From Hippophae tibetana (lineage: Eukaryota > Streptophyta > Magnoliopsida > Rosales > Elaeagnaceae), in contig CM072810.1 of NCBI GenBank assembly GCA_037013495.1, positions 29,727,843-29,791,842 of the forward strand: a stretch of 64,000 nucleotides of DNA, read 5' to 3'. This document shows, in pieces, positions 23,538 through 35,500 of the stretch. The notes beneath the pieces are model-generated. The model was not told the origin of the DNA. It did no database searches and was given only the letters and a program-made list of their open reading frames with translations. The position numbers and the translations under genes were made by a program. Each line of letters starts with the position of its first letter. The stretch's first letter is position 1.

Positions 23538-26500
23538 GAAGAGAAAATGGCTTTACTTGCCCAGTGATTTACCTAATTTCTTAGAAAGAAGAAACCATTT
23601 TTTAGGGATATAAAAACAGGTAATTCGAGCTCTAAAATGATTATTACGATGAATTTAAAATTAAACTGCTTCAAAAGAACATGAAACATTTTGAAACTAG
23701 TTATAGTGGCATGTCAACAATAAAATAAATCAGGAATTATATAGTTGAATTGAAATTTTGAACTCTATATCACGCATGATGATGAAACTTTGGACAAATA
23801 TTTTACATGTTTTTCAAACGTTATGAACTACTCGTACCACTTGGGTGGACCTATTAGCAAAGAAAATTAGATTGAGAAAATCATTGCTAATCTACCTTAT
23901 CATTTCCATTCCAAAGCTACCTTGCTTAAGTCCATGTACAAGCCCACTGAACATACTGTTAAATGAATCTATTGGGCAAGTATTCGATTTGCATCATATG
24001 TTGCCAAGATAAGAGCAATCTACTTTGTAGGAGCGAAAGTACTTAGCTCTCAAGAAATCAAGGATAGTGGTCCGCACGAGGACGTTCTTGACCGAATTGT
24101 TAGAAATGATGTCTCTAATCCCAATGAAGAGAAAATGGCTTTACTTGCCCAGAAATTTACCAAATTTCTTAGATAGAAGAAACCATTTTTTATGGATATA
24201 AAAAAAGATAATTCGAGCTCTCAAATGATTATTACGATGAATTTAAAATTAAACTGCTTCAAAAGAACATGAAACAATTTGGAAACTAGTCATAGTGGCA
24301 TGTCAACAATAAAATAAATCAGGAATGATATAGTTGAATTGAAATTTTGAACACTATATCACGCAAGATGATGAAACTTTGGACAAATGTTTTACATGTT
24401 TTTCAAATGTTATGAACTACTCGTACCACTTGGGTGGACCTACAAGGTATGAAAATTAGATTGAGAAAATCATTGCTAATCTACCTTATCATTTCCATTC
24501 CAAAGCTACCTTGCTTAAGTCCATGTACAAGCCCACTAAACATACTGTTAAATGAATCTGTTGGGCAAGTATTCGAATTGCATCATATGTTGCCAAGATA
24601 AGAGCAATCTACTTTCTAGGAGCCAAAGTACTTAGCTCTCAAGAAATCAAGGATAGTGGTCCGTGCGAGGACCTTCTTGACCGAATTGTTAGAAATGATG
24701 ACTCTAATCCCAATGAAGAGAAAATGGCTTTACTTGCCCAGAGATTCACCAAATTTCTTAGAAAGAAGAAACCATTTTTTAGGGATATGAAAAAAGGTAA
24801 TTCGAGCTCTAAAATTATTATTACGATAAATTTAAAATTGAAGTACTTCAAAAGAACATGAAACATTTTGGAGACTACTCATAGTGGGATGTCAACAATA
24901 AAATAAATCAGGAATTATATAGTTGAAATGAAATTTTGAACTCTATATCACGCAAGATGATGAAACTTTGGACAAATGTTTTACACGTTTTTCAAACGTT
25001 ATGAACTACTCGTACCACTTGGGTGGACCTATTAGCAAAGAAAATTAGATTGAGAAAATCATTGCTAATCTACTTTATCATTTCCATTCCAAAGCTACCT
25101 TGCTTAAGTCCATGTACAAGCCCACTGAACATACTGTTAAATGAATCTGTTGGGCAAGTATTCGAATTGCATCATATGTTGCCCAGATAAGAGCAATCTA
25201 CTTTGTAGGAGCGAAAGTACTTAGCTCTCAAGAAATCAAGGATAGTGGTCCGCACAAGGACGTTCTTGACCGAATTGTTAGAAATGATGTCTCTAATCCC
25301 AATGAAGAGAAAATGGCTTTACTTGCACAGAAATTCACCAAATTTCTTAGAAAGAAGAAACCATTTTTTAGGGATATGAAAAAAGGTAATTCGAGCTCTA
25401 AAATTATTATTACGATAAATTTAAAATTGAAGTACTTCAAAAGAACATGAAACATTTTGGAGACTACTCATAGTGGCATGTCAACAATATAATAAATCAG
25501 GAATTATATAGTTGAATTGAAATTTTGAACACTATATCACGCAAGATGATGAAACTTTGGACAAATGTTTTACATGTTTTTCAAATGGCATGAACTACTC
25601 ATACCACTTGGGTGGACCTATGAGGAATGAAAATTAGATTGAGAAAATCATTGCTAATCTACCTTATCATTTCCATTCCAAAGCTACCTTGCTTAAGTCC
25701 ATGTAAAAGCCCACTGAACATACTGTTAAATGAATATGTTGGGCAAGTATTCGAATTGCATCATATGTTGCCAACATAAGAGCAATCTACTTTGTAGGAG
25801 CGAAAGTACTTAGCTCTCAAGAAATCAAGGATAGTGGTCCGCGCGAGGACGTTCTTGACCGAATTGTTAGAAATGATGACTCTAATCCCAATGAAGAGAA
25901 AATGGCTTTACTTGCCCAGAGATTTACCAAATTTCTTCAAAAGAAGAAACCATTTTTTATGGATATAAAAAAAGATAATTCGAGCTCTCAAATGATTATT
26001 ACGATGAATTTAAAATTAAACTGCTTCAAAAGAACATGAAACAATTTGGAAACTAGTCATAGTGGCATGTCAACAATAAAATAAATCAGGAATGATATAG
26101 TTGAATTGAAATTTTGAACACTATATCACGCAAGATGATGAAACTTTGGACAAATGTTTTACATGTTTTTCAAATGTTATGAACTACTCGTACCACTTGG
26201 GTGGACCTATGAGGAATGAAAATTAGATTGAGAAAATCATTGCTAATCTACCTTATCATTTCCATTCCAAAGCTACCTTGCTTAAGTCCATGTACAAGCC
26301 CACTGAACATACTGTTAAATGAATCTGTTGGGCAAGTATTCGAATTGCATCATATGTTGCCAAGATAAGAGCAAACTACTTTCTAGGAGCAAAAGTACTT
26401 AGCTCTCAAGAAATCAAGGATAGTGGTCCGTGCGAGGACCTTCTTGACCGAATTGTTAGAAATTATGACTCTAATCCCAATGAAGAGAAAATGGCTTTAC

Positions 26501-29500
26501 TTGCCCAGAGATTTACCAAATTTATTAGAAAGAAGAAACCATTTTTTAGGGATATAAAAAAAGGTAATTCGAGCACTAAAATTATTATTACGATAAATTT
26601 AAAATTGAAGTACTTCAAAAGAACATGAAACATTTTGGAGACTACTCATAGTGGGATGTCAACAATAAAATAAAACAGGAATTATATAGTTGAATTGAAA
26701 TTTTGAACTCTATATCACGCATGATAATGAAACTTTGGACAAATGTTTTAACGTTTTTCAAACTTTATGAAATACTCGTACCACTTGGGTGGACCTATTA
26801 GCAAGAAAAATTAGATTGAGAAAATCATTGCTAATCTACCTTATCATTTCCATTCCAAAGCTACCTTGCTTAAGTCTATGTACAAGCCCACTGAACATAC
26901 TGTTAAATGAATCTGTTGGGCAAGTATTCGAATTGCATCATATGTTGCCCAGATAAGAGCAATCTACTTTGTAGGAGCGAAAGTACTTAGCTCTCAAGAA
27001 ATCAAGGATAGTGGTCCGCACAAGGACGTTCTTGACCGAATTGTTAGAAATGATGTCTCTAATCCCAATGAAGAGAAAATGGCTTTACTTGCCCAGAAAT
27101 TTACCAAATTTCTTAGATAGAAGAAACCATTTTTTATGGATATAAAAAAAGATAATTCGAGCTCTCAAATGATTATTACGATGAATTTAAAATTAAATTG
27201 CTTCAAAAGAACATGAAACAATTTGGAAACTAGTCATAGTGGCATGTCAACAATAAAATAAATCAGGAATGATATAGTTGAATTGAAATTTTGAACACTA
27301 TATCACGCAAGATGATGAAACTTTGGACAAATGTTTTACATGTTTTTCAAATGTTATGAACTACTCGTACCACTTGGGTGGACCTACAAGGTATGAAAAT
27401 TAGATTGAGAAAATCATTGCTAATCTACCTTATCATTTCCATTCCAAAGCTACCTTGCTTAAGTCCATGTACAAGCCCACTGAACATACTGTTAAATGAA
27501 TCTGTTGGGCAAGTATTCGAATTGCATCATATGTTGCCAAGATAAGAGCAATCTACTTTCTAGGAGCAAAAGTACTTAGCTCTCAAGAAATCAAGGATAG
27601 TGGTCCGTGCGAGGACCTTCTTGACCGAATTGTTAGAAATGATGACTCTAATCCCAATGAAGAGAAAATGGCTTTACTTGCCCAGAGATTTACCAAATTT
27701 CATAGAAAGAAGAAACCATTTTTTAGGGATATAAAAAAAGGTAATTCGAGCACTAAAATTATTATTACGATAAATTTAAAATTGAAGTACTTCAAAAGAA
27801 CATGAAACATTTTGGAGACTACTCATAGTGGGATGTCAACAATAAAATAAAACAGGAATTATATAGTTGAATTGAAATTTTGAACTCTATATCACGCATG
27901 ATAATGAAACTTTGGACAAATGTTTTAACGTTTTTCAAACTTTATGAAATACTCGTACCACTTGGGTGGACCTATTAGCAAGAAAAGTTAGATTGAGAAA
28001 ATCATTGCTAATCTACCTTATCATTTCCATTCCAAAGCTACCTTGCTTAAGTCTATGTACAAGCCCACTGAACATACTGTTAAATGAATCTGTTGGGCAA
28101 GTATTCGAATTGCATCATATGTTGCCCAGATAAGAGCAATCTACTTTGTAGGAGCGAAAGTACTTAGCTCTCAAGAAATCAAGGATAGTGGTCCGCAGAA
28201 GGACGTTCTTGACCGAATTGTTAGAAATGATGTCTCTAATCCCAATGAAGAGAAAATGGCTTTACTTGCCCAGAAATTTACCAAATTTCTTAGATAGAAG
28301 AAACCATTTTTTATGGATATAAAAAAAGATAATTCGAGCTCTCAAATGATTATTACGATGAATTTAAAATTAAACTGCTTCAAAAGAACATGAAACAATT
28401 TGGAAACTAGTCATAGTGGCATGTCAACAATAAAATAAATCAGGAATGATATAGTTGAATTGAAATTTTGAACACTATATCACGCAAGATGATGAAACTT
28501 TGGACAAATGTTTTACATGTTTTTCAAATGTTATGAACTACTCGTACCACTTGGGTGGACCTACAAGGTATGAAAATTAGATTGAGAAAATCATTGCTAA
28601 TCTACCTTATCATTTCCATTCCAAAGCTACCTTGCTTAAGTCCATGTACAAGCCCACTGAACATACTGTTAAATGAATCTGTTGGGCAAGTATTCGAATT
28701 GCATCATATGTTGCCAAGATAAGAGCAATCTACTTTCTAGGAGCAAAAGTACTTAGCTCTCAAGAAATCAAGTATAGTGGTCCGTGCGAGGACCTTCTTG
28801 ACCGAATTGTTAGAAATGATGACTCTAATCCCAATGAAGAGAAAATGGCTTTACTTGCCCAGAGATTTACCAAATTTCTTAGAAAGAAGAAACCATTTTT
28901 TAGGGATATAAAAAAAGGTAATTCGAGCTCTAAAATTATTATTACGATGAATTTAAAATTAAACTGCTTCAAAAGAACATGAAACATTTTGAAACTAGTC
29001 ATAGTGGCTTGTCAACAATAAAATAAATCAGGAATTATATAGTTGAATTGAAAATTTGAACTCTATATCACGCATGATAATGAAACTTTGGACAAATATT
29101 TTAACGTTTTTCAAACTTTATGAAATACTCGTACCACTTGGGTGGACCTATTAGCAAGAAAAATTAGATTGAGAAAATCATTGCTAATCTACCTTATCAT
29201 TTCCATTCCAAAGCTACCTTGCTTAAGTCCATGTACAAGCCCACTGAACATACTGTTAAATGAATCTGTTGGGCAAGTATTCGAATTGCATCATATGTTG
29301 CCAAGATAAGAGCAATCTACTTTCTAGGAGCAAAAGTACTTAGCTCTCAAGAAATCAAGTATAGTGGTCCGTGCGAGGACCTTCTTGACCGAATTGTTAG
29401 AAATGATGACTCTAATCCCAATGAAGAGAAAATGGCTTTACTTGCCCAGAGATTTACCAAATTTCTTAGAAAGAAGAAACCATTTTTTAGGGATATAAAA

Positions 29501-30599
29501 AAAGGTAATTCGAGCTCTAAAATTATTATTACGATAAATTTAAAATTGAAGTACTTCAAAAGAACATGAAACATTTTGGAGACTACTCATAGTGGGATGT
29601 CAACAATAAAATAAAACAGGAATTATATAGTTGAATTGAAATTTTGAACTCTATATCACGCATGATAATGAAACTTTGGACAAATATTTTAACGTTTTTC
29701 AAACTTTATGAAATACTCGTACCACTTGGGTGGACCTATTAGCAAGAAAAATTAGATTGAGAAAATCATTGCTAATCTACCTTATCATTTCCATTCCAAA
29801 GCTACCTTGCTTAAGTCCATGTACAAGCCCACTGAACATACTGTTAAATGAATCTGTTGGGCAAGTATTCGAATTGCATCATATGTTGCCCAGATAAGAG
29901 CAATCTACTTTGTAGGAGCGAAAGTACTTAGCTCTCAAGAAATCAAGGATAGTGGTCCGCACAAGGACGTTCTTGACCGAATTGTTAGAAATGATGTCTC
30001 TAATCCCAATGAAGAGAGAATGGCTTTACTTGCCCAGAGATTTACCAAATTTCTTAGAAAGAAGAAACCATTTTTTAGGGATATAAAAAAAGGTAATTCG
30101 AGCTCTAAAATTATTATTACGATAAATTTAAAATTGAAGTACTTCAAAAGAACATGAAACATTTTGGAGACTACTCATAGTGGCATGTCAACAATAAAAT
30201 AAATCAGGAATTATATAGTTGAATTGAAATTTTAAACTCTATATCACGCATGATGATGAAACTTTGGACAAATGTTTTACATGTTTTTCAAACGTTATCA
30301 ACTACTCGTACCACTTGGGTGGACCTATTCGCAAAGAAAATTAGATTGAGAAATTCATTGCTAATCTACCTTATCATTTCCATTCCAAAGCTACCTTGCT
30401 TAAGTCCATATACAAGCCCACTGAACATACTGTTAAATGAATCTGTTGGGCAAGTATTCGAATTGCATCATATGTTGCCAAGATAAGAGCAATCTACTTT
30501 GTAGGAGCGAAAGTACTTAGCTCTCAAGAAATGAAAGATAGTGGTCCGCACGAGGACGTTCTTGACCAAATAGTTAGAAATGATGACTGTAATCTCAAT
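23538..30599. repeat. Diverged A monomers, dimer organisation
   Basis: Twelve monomers lie here. The first (23538) is still P-like; later ones start at 24126, 24715, 25304, 25893, 26482, 27070, 27659, 28247, 28836, 29423 and 30011. They carry variants not seen to the left: TTTATGGATATAAAAAAAGAT, GACCTACAAGG or ACCTATGAGG in place of GACCTATTAGC, CAGGAATGATATAG, and TTTTAACGTTTTTC. Two types alternate. The pair 26482-27658 and the pair 27659-28835 are copies 1177 bp apart. Monomers here differ from one another more than those at the left of the window. Confidence 0.85.
26482..28835. repeat. 1177-bp dimer higher-order repeat, two copies
   Basis: Copy 1 is 26482-27658 and copy 2 is 27659-28835. 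Both have GAGCACTAAAATT, TAAAACAGGAATT, the shortened TTTTAACGTTTTTCAAAC, TTAGATAGAAG with TTTATGGATA, and ACCTACAAGGTATG in the same order. Isolated differences remain, such as CGCACAAGG against CGCAGAAGG near 28197. Confidence 0.85.
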
Positions 30600-30789
30600 G
30601 AAGAAAAAATGGCTTTACTTGCCCAGAGATTTACCCAATTTCTTAGAAAGAAGAAACCATTTTTTAAGGATATAAAAAAAGATAATTCGAGCTCTCAAAT
30701 GATTATTACGATGAATTTAAAATTAAACTGCTTCAAAAGAACATGAAACAATTTGGAAACTAGTCATAGTGGCATGTCAACAATAAAAT
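30600..30789. repeat. Truncated last A monomer at the A/B joint
   Basis: A-type sequence (GAAGAAAAAATGGCTTTAC, GAGCTCTCAAATG, CTAGTCATAGTGG) runs for 190 bp and stops after CAATAAAAT. In intact A monomers that word is followed by AAATCAGGAA. Roughly two thirds of the monomer is missing. Confidence 0.92.
30786..30789. other. A/B satellite joint with AAAT microhomology
   Basis: Left of this point the sequence matches A (CAATAAAATAAATC in intact copies). Right of it the sequence matches B (GACCAAATTGTTAGAAATG in intact copies). The four bases AAAT fit both parents. The joint falls about 190 bp into the A monomer and 28 bp before the B phase point, so the two monomers are not joined in register. 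That favours an illegitimate break-and-join over homologous exchange. Confidence 0.88.
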
Positions 30790-30875
30790 TGTTAGAAATG
30801 ATGACTCTAATCCCAATGAAGAGAAAATGGCTCTACTTGCGGAGAGATTTACCAAAATTCTTAAAAAGAAGAGAC

Positions 30876-30902
30876 CCTTTTTTTGGATTATTTAAAAAAA
30901 GG
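30876..30902. other. T-run/A-run hairpin, B-family form (representative)
   Basis: CCTTTTTTT at 30876-30884 is the exact reverse complement of AAAAAAAGG at 30894-30902, with a 9-base loop GGATTATTT. It recurs in nearly every B monomer, with run-length changes of one base or so. Those changes account for many 589-592 bp length variants. Confidence 0.7.
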
Positions 30903-31107
30903 TAATTAGGGGTCTAAAATGATTATTACGATTAATTTAAAATTGTACTTCTTCGAAACAACATGAATGATTTTGGAGACCACTCATATATGCATTTCCA
31001 CATTTAAGTAATTCTAGAATTATGACGTTGAATTGAAGTTTGGAATTCTATAACATGCAAGAGGATGAAACTTTTGACAAAGTCTTTGCATGTTTTTCCA
31101 ACATTAT

Positions 31108-31117
31108 CAAGTACTTG
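31108..31117. other. 10-bp palindrome CAAGTACTTG of B monomers (representative)
   Basis: CAAGTACTTG is self-complementary and recurs in most B monomers. The A family has ATGAACTACTCG at the aligned site and lacks it. It may be chance in an AT-rich repeat, or a binding site for a dimeric protein; the sequence alone cannot tell. Confidence 0.55.
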
Positions 31118-31598
31118 TAAGACTTAGGTGGACCTATTATTAAAGAAAATTAGATTGAGAAATTTATTCCTATAATACCTTATCATTTTGAAGCCAAAGT
31201 TACCTTGCTTTAGTCCATTTACAAGCCCACTGAACATACTGTTAAATGGATCAGTTGGGCAAGTATTCGAACTGCATAACTTGTGGCCAAGATGAGAGCA
31301 ATCTACTTTCGAGGAGGGAAAGAACTAAGGTCTCAAGACATCAAGGATAGTGGATCGAGCGAACATGTTTTTGACCAAATTGCTAGAAATGATGACTCTA
31401 ATCCCAATGAAGAGTAAATGGATCTACTTGCGGAGAGATTTACCAAATTTCTTAGAAAGAAGAGACCCTTTTTTTGGATTATTTAAAAAAAGGTAATTAG
31501 AGGTTTAAAATGATTATTACGATGAATTTAAAATTGTACTTCTTCGAAACAACATGAATGATTTTGGAGACCACTCATATAAGCATTTCCACATTTAA

Positions 31599-31614
31599 AT
31601 AATTCTAGAATTAT
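31599..31614. other. Perfect 16-bp palindrome of B monomers (representative)
   Basis: ATAATTCTAGAATTAT is its own reverse complement and includes a TCTAGA site. It occurs in almost all B monomers at the same phase; the first B monomer (GTAATTCTAGAATTAT near 31007) is one of the few exceptions. The A counterpart (ATAAATCAGGAATTAT) is not palindromic. Confidence 0.8.
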
Positions 31615-31800
31615 GACGTTGAATTGATGTTTGGAATTCTATAACATGCAAGAGGATGAAACTTTTGACAAAGTCCTTGCATGTTTTTCAAACATTATCA
31701 TGTACTTGTAAAACTTAAGTGGACCTATTAGTAAAGAAAATTAGATTCAGAAATTCATTCCTATAATAACTTATCATTTTCAAGCCAAAGTTACCTTGCT

Positions 31801-32158
31801 TTAGTCCATGTAGAAGCCCATTGAACATAGTCTTAAATGAATCTGTTGGGCAAGTATTCGAACTGCATCACTTTTGGCAGAGATAGAGCAATCTATTTTC
31901 GAGGAGGGAAAGAACTTAGGTCTCAAGACATCAAGGATAGTGGTCCGAGCGAACATGATTTTGACACAATTGTTAGAAATGATAACTCTAATCCCAATGA
32001 AGAGAACAAGGCTCTACTTGCCGAGAGATTAACCAAATTTTTTAGAAAGAAGAAACCTTTTTTTTATGATTATTTAAAAAAAAATGTAATTAGAGCTCTC
32101 AAATGATTATTACAATGAATTTAAAATTGTACTTCTTGAAAACAACATGAATGATTTT
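31801..32158. repeat. Variant C patch, first occurrence
   Basis: Within the B array this stretch has CATGTAGAAGCCCATTG, GAATCTGTTGGGC, GCATCACTTTTGG, GTGGTCCGAGCG, ACTTGCCGAGAGATTAACC, AAGAAGAAACC, GAGCTCTCAAATG and CTTGAAAACAAC. Several of these are A-like (GAATCTGTTGGGC, GAAGAAACC, GAGCTCT), while the rest of the backbone is B. It is therefore intermediate between the two families. A matching patch lies near 43 kb. Confidence 0.8.
31837..32106 (+). pseudogene. Gag-like fragment in variant C
   Basis: This 89-codon open stretch in the C variant patch contains the KELRSQDIKDSG and NEENKALLAERLTKFFRKKK segments of the gag-like piece. The first 17 or so codons lie in a different frame from the A and B equivalents, because of an indel near GGCAGAGATAGAGC. 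No zinc knuckle follows. It is a satellite-borne relic. Confidence 0.6.
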
Positions 32159-32592
32159 GGAGATCACTCATATAAGCATTTCAACATTTAAATAATTCTA
32201 GAATTATGAAGTTGAATTGAAGTTTGGAATTCTATAACATGCAAGAGGATGAAACTTTTGACAAAGTCTTTGCATGTTTTTCAAACATTATCAAGTACTT
32301 GTAAAACTTAGGTGGACCTATTATTAAAGAAAATTAGATTGAGAAATTCATTCCTATAATACCATATCATTTTCAAGCCAAAGTTACCTTGCTTTAGTCC
32401 ATTTACAAGCCCACTGAACATACTCTTAAATGAATCAGTTGGGAAAGTATTCGAACTGCATAACTTGTGGCCAAGATGAGACCAATCTAATTTCGAGGAG
32501 GGAAAGAACTTAGGTCTCAAGAAATCAAGGATAGTGGATCGAGCGAACATGTTTTTGACCAAATTGCTAGAAATGATGACTCTAATCCCAAT

Positions 32593-35500
32593 GAAGAGAA
32601 AATGGTTCTACTTGCGGACAGATTTACCAAATTTCTTAGAAAGAAGAGACCCTTTTTTTGGATTATTTAAAAAAAGGTAATTAGAGGTCTAAAATGATTA
32701 TTACGATGAATTTAAAATTTTACTTCTTCGAAACAACATGAATGATTTTGGAGACCACTCATATAAGCATTTCCACATTTAAATAATTCTAGAATTATGA
32801 CGTTGAATTGATGTTTGGATTTCTATAACTTGCAAGAGGATGAAACTTTTGACAAAATCTTTGCATGTTTTTCAAACATTATCAAGTACTTGTAACACTT
32901 AGGTGGACCTATTATTAAAGAAAATTAGATTGATAAATTCATTCCTATAATACCATATCATTTTCAAGCCAAAGATACCTTGCTTTAGTCCATTTACAAG
33001 CCCACTGAACATACTCTTAAATGAATCAGTTGGGCAAGTATTCGAACTGCATAACTTGTGGCCAAGATGAGACCAATCTAATTTCGAGGAGGGAAAGAAC
33101 TTAGGTCTCAAGAAATCAAGGATAGTGGATCGAGCGAACATGTTTTTGACCAAATTCCTAGAAATGATGACTCTAATCCCAATGAAGAGAAAATGGTTCT
33201 ACTTGCGGACAGATTTACCAAATTTCTTAGAAAGAAGAGACCCTTTTTTTGGATTATTTAAAAAAAGGTAATTAGAGGTCTAAAATGATTATTACGATGA
33301 ATTTAAAATTTTACTTCTTCGAAACAACATGAATGATTTTGGAGACCACTCATATAAGCATTTCCACATTTAAATAATTCTAGAATTATGACGTTGAATT
33401 GATGTTTGGATTTCTATAACTTGCAAGAGGATGAAACTTTTGACAAAATCTTTGCATGTTTTTCAAACATTATCAAGTACTTGTAACACTTAGGTGGACC
33501 TATTATTAAAGAAAATTAGATTGATAAATTCATTCCTATAATACCTTATCATTTTCAAGCCAAAGATACCTTGCTTTAGTCCATTTACAAGCCCACTGAA
33601 CATACTCTTAAATGAATCAGTTGGGCAAGTATTCGAACTGCATAACTTGTGGCCAAGATGAGACCAATCTACTTTCGAGGAGGGAAAGAACTTAGGTCTC
33701 AAGAAATCAAGGATAGTGGATCGAGCGAACATGTTTTTGACCAAATTCCTAGAAATGATGACTCTAATCCCAATGAAGAGAAAATGGTTCTACTTGCGGA
33801 GAGATTTACCAAATTTTTTAGAAAGAAGAGCCTTTTTTTGGATTATTTAAAAAAAGGTAATTAGAGGTCTAAAATGATTATTACGATGAATTTAAAATTT
33901 TACTTCTTCGAAACAACATGAATGATTTTGGAGACCACTAATATAAGCATTTCCACATTTAAATAATTCTAGAATTATGACGTTGAATTGAAGTTTGGAA
34001 TTCTATAACATGCTAGAGGATGAAACTTTTGACAAAGTCTTTACATGTTTTTCAAATATTATCAAGTACTTGTAAAACTTAGGTGGACCTATTATTAAAG
34101 AAAATTAGATTGAGAAATTCATTCCTATAATACCTTATCATTTTCAAGCCAAAGTTACCTTGCTTTATTCCATTTACAAGCCCACTGAACATACTCTTAA
34201 ATGAATCAGTTGGGCAAGTATTCGAACTACATAACTTGTGGCCAAGATGAGAGCAATCTACTTTCGAGGAGGGAAAGAACTTAGGTCTCAAGACATCAAG
34301 GATAGTTGATCGAGCGAACATGTTTTTGACAAAATTGTTAGAAATGATGACTATAATCCCAATGAAGAGAAAATGGCTCTACTTGCGGAGAGATTTACCA
34401 AAATTCTTAGAAAGAAGAGACCCTTTTTTTGGATTATTTAAAAAAAAGGTAATCAGAGTTCTAAAATGATTATTACGATTAATTTAAAATTGTACTTCTT
34501 CGAAACAACATGAATGATTTTGGAGACCACTCATATAAGCATTTCCACATTTAAATAATTCTAGAATTATGACGTTGAATTGAAGTTTGGAATTCTATAA
34601 CATGCAAGAGGATGAAACTTTTGACAAAGTCTTTGCATGTTTTTCCAACATTATCAAGTACTTTTAACACTTAGGTGGACCTATTATTAAAGAAAATTAG
34701 ATTGAGAAATTTATTCCTATAATACCTTATCATTTTCAAGCCAAATTTACCTTGCTTTAGTCCATTTACAAGCCCACTGAACATACTCTTAAATGAATCA
34801 GTTGGGCAAGTATTCGAACTACATAACTTGTGGCCAAGATGAGAGCAATCTACTTTCGAGGAGGGAAAGAACTTAGGTCTCAAGACATCAAGGATAGTTG
34901 ATCGAGCGAACATGTTTTTGACCAAATTGTTAGAAATGATGACTCTAATCCCAATGAAGAGAAAATGGCTCTACTTGCGGAGAGATTTACCAAATTTCTT
35001 AGAAAGAAGTGACCCTTTTCTTGGATTATTTAAAAAAAGGTAATTAGAGGTCTAAAATGATTATTACGATGAATTTAAAATTGTACTTCTTCGAAACAAC
35101 ATGAATGATTTTGGAGACCACTCATATAAGCATTTCAACATTTAAATAATTCTAGAATTATGAAGTTGAATTGAAGTTTGGAATTCTATAACATGCAAGA
35201 GGATGAAACTTTTGACAAAGTCTTTGCATTTTTTTCAAACATTATCAATTACTTGTAAAACTTTGGTGGACCTATTAGTAAAGAAAATTAGATTGAGAAA
35301 TTCTTTCCTATAATACCTTATCATTTTCAAGCCAAAGTTACCTTGCTTTAGTCCATTGACAAGCCCAATGAACATACTCTTAAATGAATCAGTTGGGCAA
35401 GTATTCGAACTACATAACTTGTGGCCAAGATGAGAGCAATCTACTTTCGAGGAGGGAAAGAACTTAGGTCTCAAGACATCAAGGATAGTTGATCGAGCGA

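Larger units (their letters stand above)
1..30789. repeat. Satellite block A, ~588-589 bp monomers
   Basis: This is a tandem head-to-tail array of 52 complete monomers plus a truncated one. Monomers start at the repeated word GAAGAGAAAATGG: 1, 589, 1178, 1767, 2355, 2942, 3531, 4120, 4709, 5297, 5884 and so on every 587-589 bp to 30600. Marks of family A are GCTTTACTTGCCCAG, GAGCTCT, GTACTTAGCTCTCAAG or its variant ATTCTTAGCTCGCAAG, and GTGGTCCG. The unit is AT-rich and holds a broken gag-like reading frame on the + strand. No unique sequence interrupts the array and no gene can be supported in it. The periodicity is read directly from the sequence. The satellite label follows from that, and plant origin is inferred from the gag piece. 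Confidence 0.98.
30790..32592. repeat. B block edge: three variant monomers
   Basis: A 28-bp remnant is followed by monomers starting at 30818, 31409 and 31999. They carry private changes: TTAGGGGTCTAAAATG near 30906, GAAGAGTAAATGG at 31409, and TGG at 31247-31249 where most copies have TGA. The third is 594 bp and mostly of the C variant. These edge monomers are less like one another than monomers deeper in B. Confidence 0.8.

Noticed and set aside
30950..30970. CENP-B-box-like site at CTTCTTCGAAACAAC
   Set aside because: It shares only a few bases with the known 17-bp box and lacks its essential core, so it does not support a centromere call.
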